Of a DNA stretch of 6,267 bases, positions 1 through 6,267 are shown in pieces; positions within the stretch are counted from its first letter, which is position 1; each line of letters begins with the position of its first letter. The notes beneath the pieces were generated by a model. It worked only from the letters and a program-made list of their open reading frames with translations, ran no database searches and was not told where the DNA came from. A program made the translations under genes and the position numbers. Source of the stretch: Archangium sp. (GTDB taxonomy: Bacteria > Myxococcota > Myxococcia > Myxococcales > Myxococcaceae); assembly GCA_016793525.1 (NCBI GenBank), contig JAEUJT010000336.1, positions 1-6,267 on the forward strand, in the 5' to 3' direction.

Positions 1-253
1 CGGTGACACCCATCGCACCGGTCGCTCCGGTCACGCCGTTCAACCCCTCGACGCCCGCGTCACCCGTCGCGCCGATCATGCCCGTGGCGCCGTTGACTCC
101 CGCCGCTCCGGTGGGGCCCGTCGCGCCGGTCGCTCCGGCCGCGCCCGTTGGCCCCGTGGGGCCTTGCTCGCCTGCCGGTCCCTGCGCGCCTGGCGGCGTT
201 GCGCAGGCCCCCAGCGCCAACGCGATCACGATTCCAGTGATGACTCGAGACAT
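1..253 (-). CDS. Collagen-like (Gly-X-Y repeat) lipoprotein, N-terminal part, runs off the left edge
   Basis: The minus-strand ATG at 253-251 opens a frame that stays open to the window edge (84 complete codons). Residues 1-16 form a short hydrophobic signal peptide with one Arg at position 3. It ends in the lipobox L-G-A-C, with Cys17 as the predicted lipidated residue after signal peptidase II cleavage. From Gly22 to residue 84 every third residue is Gly, giving 21 unbroken Gly-X-Y triplets. Thr fills the Y position in 10 of them (GAT, GPT, GVT), and Pro sits only at X. This matches bacterial collagen-like proteins, which form triple-helical stalks on cell surfaces or spores. The start is supported by a purine-rich Shine-Dalgarno at 263-269; an in-frame GTG at 277-275 lacks this support. 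The gene follows the SDR on the same strand after 48 bp, so they may be co-transcribed. The repeat and lipobox are read directly. Surface location and trimerisation are inferred. The C-terminal domain is not visible. Confidence 0.85.
   Translation of the reverse strand, partial: MSRVITGIVIALALGACATPPGAQGPAGEQGPTGPTGAAGATGATGPTGAAGVNGATGMIGATGDAGVEGLNGVTGATGAMGVT
2..190 (-). repeat. Collagen-like Gly-X-Y coding repeat (21 triplets)
   Basis: This is a tandem 9-nt periodicity inside the lipoprotein gene and encodes 21 consecutive Gly-X-Y triplets (residues 22-84). The most frequent triplets are GAT (five), GPT (three), GVT (two) and GAA (two). There are no Lys or Arg residues in the tract, and the only charged ones are Glu29, Asp65 and Glu69. 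The repeat is still running at the window edge, so its full length is unknown. On the plus strand the same DNA reads as an Ala-Pro-Val-rich frame, which is only the antisense image. Confidence 0.85.
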
Positions 254-301
254 GTGGGCTTTCCCCCTCGGAAACACAGATTGAAACGCGAACGCGTCAA
301 C
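254..301 (-). other. 48-bp gap between the SDR and the lipoprotein gene with a small inverted repeat
   Basis: The gap contains the inverted repeat ACGCG-AA-CGCGT (286-297), flanked by an imperfect TTG...CAA outer pair (281-283 and 298-300). There is no following T-tract, so it does not look like an intrinsic terminator. The minus strand also has a TTGACG at 300-295 resembling a -35 element, but no convincing -10 lies 16-18 bases further on. The repeat could be an operator, a weak transcript hairpin, or chance in CpG-rich DNA. Confidence 0.3.
263..269 (-). promoter_or_regulatory. Ribosome binding site of the collagen-like lipoprotein gene
   Basis: The minus strand reads GAGGGGG here, nine bases before the ATG at 253-251. 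The strength and spacing favour this ATG over the in-frame GTG at 277-275. The site suggests independent translation initiation even if the message comes from the upstream SDR gene. Confidence 0.55.
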
Positions 302-1846
302 TCACCATGCCGTTGGGCGGTAGTCCTTCAAGAAACGCCCGAATGACGGCTCGGCGCCGTTCGCCACGGTGAAGATGGGGTCCACCACGCGCGCTGCGCC
401 GTCGACGATGTCGAGCGGGGGCTGAAAGCCAAGGTCGTCTTTCTTCCGCGCCGCGTGCTGCGCCGGGTCTTCGTCGGTCACCCACCCGGTGTCGACCGCG
501 TTCATCACGATGCCGTCTTTCGCGTAATCGGGCGCGGAGGTGAGCGTCATCATGTTGAGCGCCGCCTTCGCCATGTTCGTGTGCGGGTGTTTGTCGGTTT
601 TTGTGCCGCGCGAAAAGCTGCCCTCCATCGCCGACACGTTCACCACGTGTTTCACCCCGGGAGAGCTGCGCATCAGCCCGCGCAGTCGGCCGGCGAGAAT
701 GAAGGGCGCCACCGCGTTCACCAGCTGCACCTCGAGCAGCTCCGGCGTCGAGACCTCGTCGAGCGTCATGCGCCAGCTGTTCATCGTGCGCAGGTCGACC
801 TGTTGGAGGTCTGCGTCGAGCTTCCCCACGGGAAACGCCTCGAGCCCGTACGCCGCGTCATCGTAGGTGTAGCGAACCTGGGAGAGCTTGGCCGAGGCCA
901 CCACCCCCGCGCCCGCCTGCTTCCCCACGTGCCACGCGGAGAGACCCGTGACGTCGGGCCCCGCGCCGCTCCCGAGCGAGCCGTGGCCGCGCACGTCGTT
1001 GAGGCACGCCTCGCGCGCGAGGAGCAGGTGCTGCGCGCGTTCGGGCAGCTTGGCCAGCGGCGATTCTTCGACGTTCATCAGGTGCGAGAAAAAACCGACC
1101 GGCCGCCGCACCGTCTGCGCCGCGTTGTTGATCAGGAAGTCGAGGCGAGGGAGGCGCTGAGACAGCCACCGCGCGAACAACTCGACCGACGGCGAGTGGC
1201 GCAGATCGAGCCCGTGGATCTCGAGCCTGTCTTTCCACACCTCGTAGTCGGGCTCGTTCGCGTACCGCACCGCCGCGTCGTGGGGGAACCGGGTGCTCAC
1301 CAGCACATGCACGCCCGCGCGGAGCAGCATCAGCGCCGCCTGCGCGCCGATCTTCAGCCGCGCTCCGGTGATCAACGCGTACGTGCCGTCGAGCTTCGCC
1401 GTTTGGAACCGCTTGGCGTAGTTGAAGTCGCCGCAGGTCGGGCACATCGCGTCGTAGAAGTGGTGCAGGGTGCGGTACTCGACCTTGCACACGTAGCAGT
1501 GCCGCGCCTTCTCCAGCGTCGGCCCGGTCGCTTCCCCCGCCGGCAACACCCGCTGCGGAGCGGTGAAGACCGCCTGCTGCCTCGCCACGCGAATCGCCGT
1601 GCTCTCCTTCGCCTGGCGATCGTTGTGCTGTCGCTGCTGCTGGCGCTCGCGCCGGAGCGCCTTGGTGAAGGCCTGAAGCTCGTGCCGAATCGGCTTCGCC
1701 ACCCGCCCCGCCGCCACGAGGAGCGCCTTGCGCGTCGGCTCATCGACCCCCGTCAGCACGCTCCGATCGGCCACCACCGCCTCGAGCAGCTCGGTGGCGG
1801 CGCGCACCTCGTCGGCGCTGACGGACTTGCGGGGAGGAGGAGACAT
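302..1846 (-). CDS. SDR-family oxidoreductase-like protein with N-terminal four-Cys zinc-ribbon-like motif
   Basis: The 514 residues compare with about 250 for a classical SDR. Residues 1-115 are helical, with a charged Gln/Arg-rich stretch near 65-81. C117-x2-C120 and C135-x2-C138 form a zinc-ribbon-like pair. The Rossmann part follows: a cofactor-binding TGARLKIG motif at 160-167, whose third Gly position is Lys, an acidic D214 in GLDLRH, and NNAAQT at 240-245. About 160 residues then separate NNAA from the SDR serine S405 (N-V-S-A-M-E-G), so there is a large insertion. The usual Y-x-x-x-K motif reads T423-N-M-A-K427: Lys is kept and Tyr is replaced by Thr. From memory, this HTNMAK signature and long architecture recur in a subfamily present in bacteria and eukaryotes, but I could not check this. 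NAD(P) binding is likely. The substrate, and whether it is catalytic at all, are unknown. The start is fixed by an in-frame stop at 1856-1858 and a strong Shine-Dalgarno. Cytoplasmic; no signal peptide or membrane segment. Confidence 0.88.
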   Translation of the reverse strand: MSPPPRKSVSADEVRAATELLEAVVADRSVLTGVDEPTRKALLVAAGRVAKPIRHELQAFTKALRRERQQQRQHNDRQAKESTAIRVARQQAVFTAPQRVLPAGEATGPTLEKARHCYVCKVEYRTLHHFYDAMCPTCGDFNYAKRFQTAKLDGTYALITGARLKIGAQAALMLLRAGVHVLVSTRFPHDAAVRYANEPDYEVWKDRLEIHGLDLRHSPSVELFARWLSQRLPRLDFLINNAAQTVRRPVGFFSHLMNVEESPLAKLPERAQHLLLAREACLNDVRGHGSLGSGAGPDVTGLSAWHVGKQAGAGVVASAKLSQVRYTYDDAAYGLEAFPVGKLDADLQQVDLRTMNSWRMTLDEVSTPELLEVQLVNAVAPFILAGRLRGLMRSSPGVKHVVNVSAMEGSFSRGTKTDKHPHTNMAKAALNMMTLTSAPDYAKDGIVMNAVDTGWVTDEDPAQHAARKKDDLGFQPPLDIVDGAARVVDPIFTVANGAEPSFGRFLKDYRPTAW

Positions 1847-1943
1847 GTAGGTCTCTTACCTCCATCACCCGGGGGCCCGACGAAAAAGGGGAGGCGCGTT
1901 TCGCGACAGGTTCGACGTCGCTTGGTAGAGAATCGAGCTGCCC
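1847..1943. promoter_or_regulatory. Divergent intergenic region between the SDR and the kinase gene
   Basis: This 97-bp gap separates two genes transcribed away from each other, so 5' signals for both are expected here. It contains the palindrome CGACGTCG (1913-1920), a short CGCG-TTT-CGCG inverted repeat (1895-1905) and an A-run at 1883-1887. I could not identify convincing -35/-10 or sigma-54 elements on either strand. The promoter role is inferred from the gene arrangement alone. The kinase has only a weak Shine-Dalgarno (GAG at 1935-1937), whereas the SDR has a strong one. Confidence 0.5.
1858..1863 (-). promoter_or_regulatory. Ribosome binding site of the SDR gene, possibly in a weak hairpin
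   Basis: The minus strand reads GGAGGT, a near-perfect Shine-Dalgarno, 11 bases before the ATG at 1846-1844. Its AGGT half can pair with ACCT just downstream (minus strand, 1852-1849) across a five-base loop, so part of the site could be masked in the transcript. The stem is only four base pairs and is unlikely to be stable alone. Confidence 0.65.
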
Positions 1944-5762
<3,819 letters not shown>

Positions 5763-5800
5763 CATTTTCGAGCCGTGGTGCGTTGGGGTAGGGTGGCCGA
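5763..5800 (+). other. 38-bp gap between the kinase gene and the downstream gene
   Basis: This is a short same-strand gap with no hairpin plus T-tract terminator, which fits co-transcription of the two genes. A G-rich stretch, TAGGGTGG at 5789-5796, lies four bases before the next ATG and is a plausible but weak ribosome binding site. Its TAG is also the in-frame stop that limits the downstream start. Confidence 0.45.
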
Positions 5801-6267
5801 ATGACGATTATCGGCCTGCGCAAGCAAGAGAAGCGCATCACCTCCGACAACAAAATCGACCGCAGCGAAGCCAAGTCTCTCATCGAGAAGGGCAAGGTCA
5901 GCGGGGCCATCAGCAAGCGCGAGCTGCGCGAGATCAAGGCGATCTACGACCGCAACCTCAGCAAGATGGACGAGGGTGCGCGCTACGAGTTCGAGTCGCT
6001 CCTCGGCCTCTCGCCGAAGCCGGCCCGCCCCGTCGGTCTGGGCGTCATCGGCGTGGTGAAGGGCGTCGAAGGCGCCAAGTTCGACGACGACACCGTGTTC
6101 CTCGGTCGCGACGGCTCGGTACACGGCAGCACCGAGGTGCCCGCGTACACCCGCGGCTACGTGGCGACGAAGACCGGCCCCCTGCGCAAACAGAACGGCA
6201 GCACCGCGCCGGCCTCCAGTGTGCTCACCGCCGCCGAGCAGGAGAAGCTGAAGGCCACCACGCCGGG
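5801..6267 (+). CDS. Unrecognised protein, N-terminal part, runs off the right edge
   Basis: An ATG at 5801 opens a frame of 155 complete codons that is still open at the window end. It is the first start after an in-frame TAG at 5789-5791. I do not recognise the family. Residues 1-70 are Lys/Arg/Glu-rich and look helical. They contain two short motifs resembling the second half of an EF-hand loop: D16-N-K-I-D-R-S-E23-A and S34-G-A-I-S-K-R-E41-L. Residues 78-125 are Gly/Val-rich and look like beta strands (GVIGVVKGVEG at 81-91, then FDDDTVFLGRDGS at 94-106). Residues 126-155 are polar, with Ala, Thr and Lys. There is no signal peptide or membrane segment. G/C-rich third positions match the kinase gene, which supports real coding. 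Lying 38 bp after the kinase on the same strand, it could be a kinase substrate or partner, but that is inference from position only. Confidence 0.75.
   Translation, partial: MTIIGLRKQEKRITSDNKIDRSEAKSLIEKGKVSGAISKRELREIKAIYDRNLSKMDEGARYEFESLLGLSPKPARPVGLGVIGVVKGVEGAKFDDDTVFLGRDGSVHGSTEVPAYTRGYVATKTGPLRKQNGSTAPASSVLTAAEQEKLKATTP

Noticed and set aside
3..284. Plus-strand Ala-Pro-Val repeat protein
   Set aside because: It is the antisense image of the Gly-X-Y collagen tract. The minus strand has a signal peptide, a lipobox and a Shine-Dalgarno, and the plus frame has none of these.
286..297. Intrinsic terminator after the SDR gene
   Set aside because: The stem is five base pairs with a two-base loop and no T-tract follows on the minus strand.
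1903..1931. Possible sigma-70 promoter for the kinase (GCGACA, 17 bases, TAGAGA)
   Set aside because: The -10 match is poor, and transcription would start only a few bases before the ATG, leaving no room for a ribosome binding site.
5846..5926. Calcium-binding EF-hand pair
   Set aside because: Acidic residues at loop positions 1 and 3 are missing and the spacing of 18 residues is too short. It is kept only as a weak finding.

Overview
The window is visibly G+C-rich, with G/C favoured at third codon positions. It carries a very large Hanks-type Ser/Thr kinase fused to a cyclase-like domain, a STAND-type ATPase and TPRs. This suggests a Myxococcota (myxobacterial/deltaproteobacterial) chromosome, although the taxonomy is an inference from gene style only.

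Layout: (1) 1-253, minus strand: the 5' part of a collagen-like lipoprotein gene with a signal peptide, a lipobox and 21 uninterrupted Gly-X-Y triplets before it leaves the window. (2) 302-1846, minus: a 514-residue short-chain dehydrogenase/reductase (SDR)-like protein with an N-terminal four-cysteine zinc-ribbon-like motif and Thr in place of the catalytic Tyr. (3) 1847-1943: a 97-bp divergent intergenic region that must hold 5' signals for both neighbours. (4) 1944-5762, plus: a 1272-residue protein built as zinc ribbon, Ser/Thr kinase, degenerate class III cyclase-like domain, AAA/STAND ATPase and TPR array. (5) 5801-6267, plus: the start of an unrecognised protein that is open at the right edge.

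The minus-strand pair (SDR, then lipoprotein, 48-bp gap) and the plus-strand pair (kinase, then unknown protein, 38-bp gap) look like two short divergent transcription units. The kinase is probably a cytoplasmic signal integrator: the zinc ribbon and TPRs would bind partners, the ATPase would act as a nucleotide-driven switch, and the kinase would be the output. Nothing in the sequence ties the SDR or the collagen-like lipoprotein to the kinase beyond adjacency. I see no mobile element, CRISPR array, tRNA or rRNA. The most notable features are the predicted loss of catalytic residues in the cyclase-like domain, the missing SDR tyrosine, and the collagen-like lipoprotein. I do not see firm evidence for a wholly new multi-gene system.
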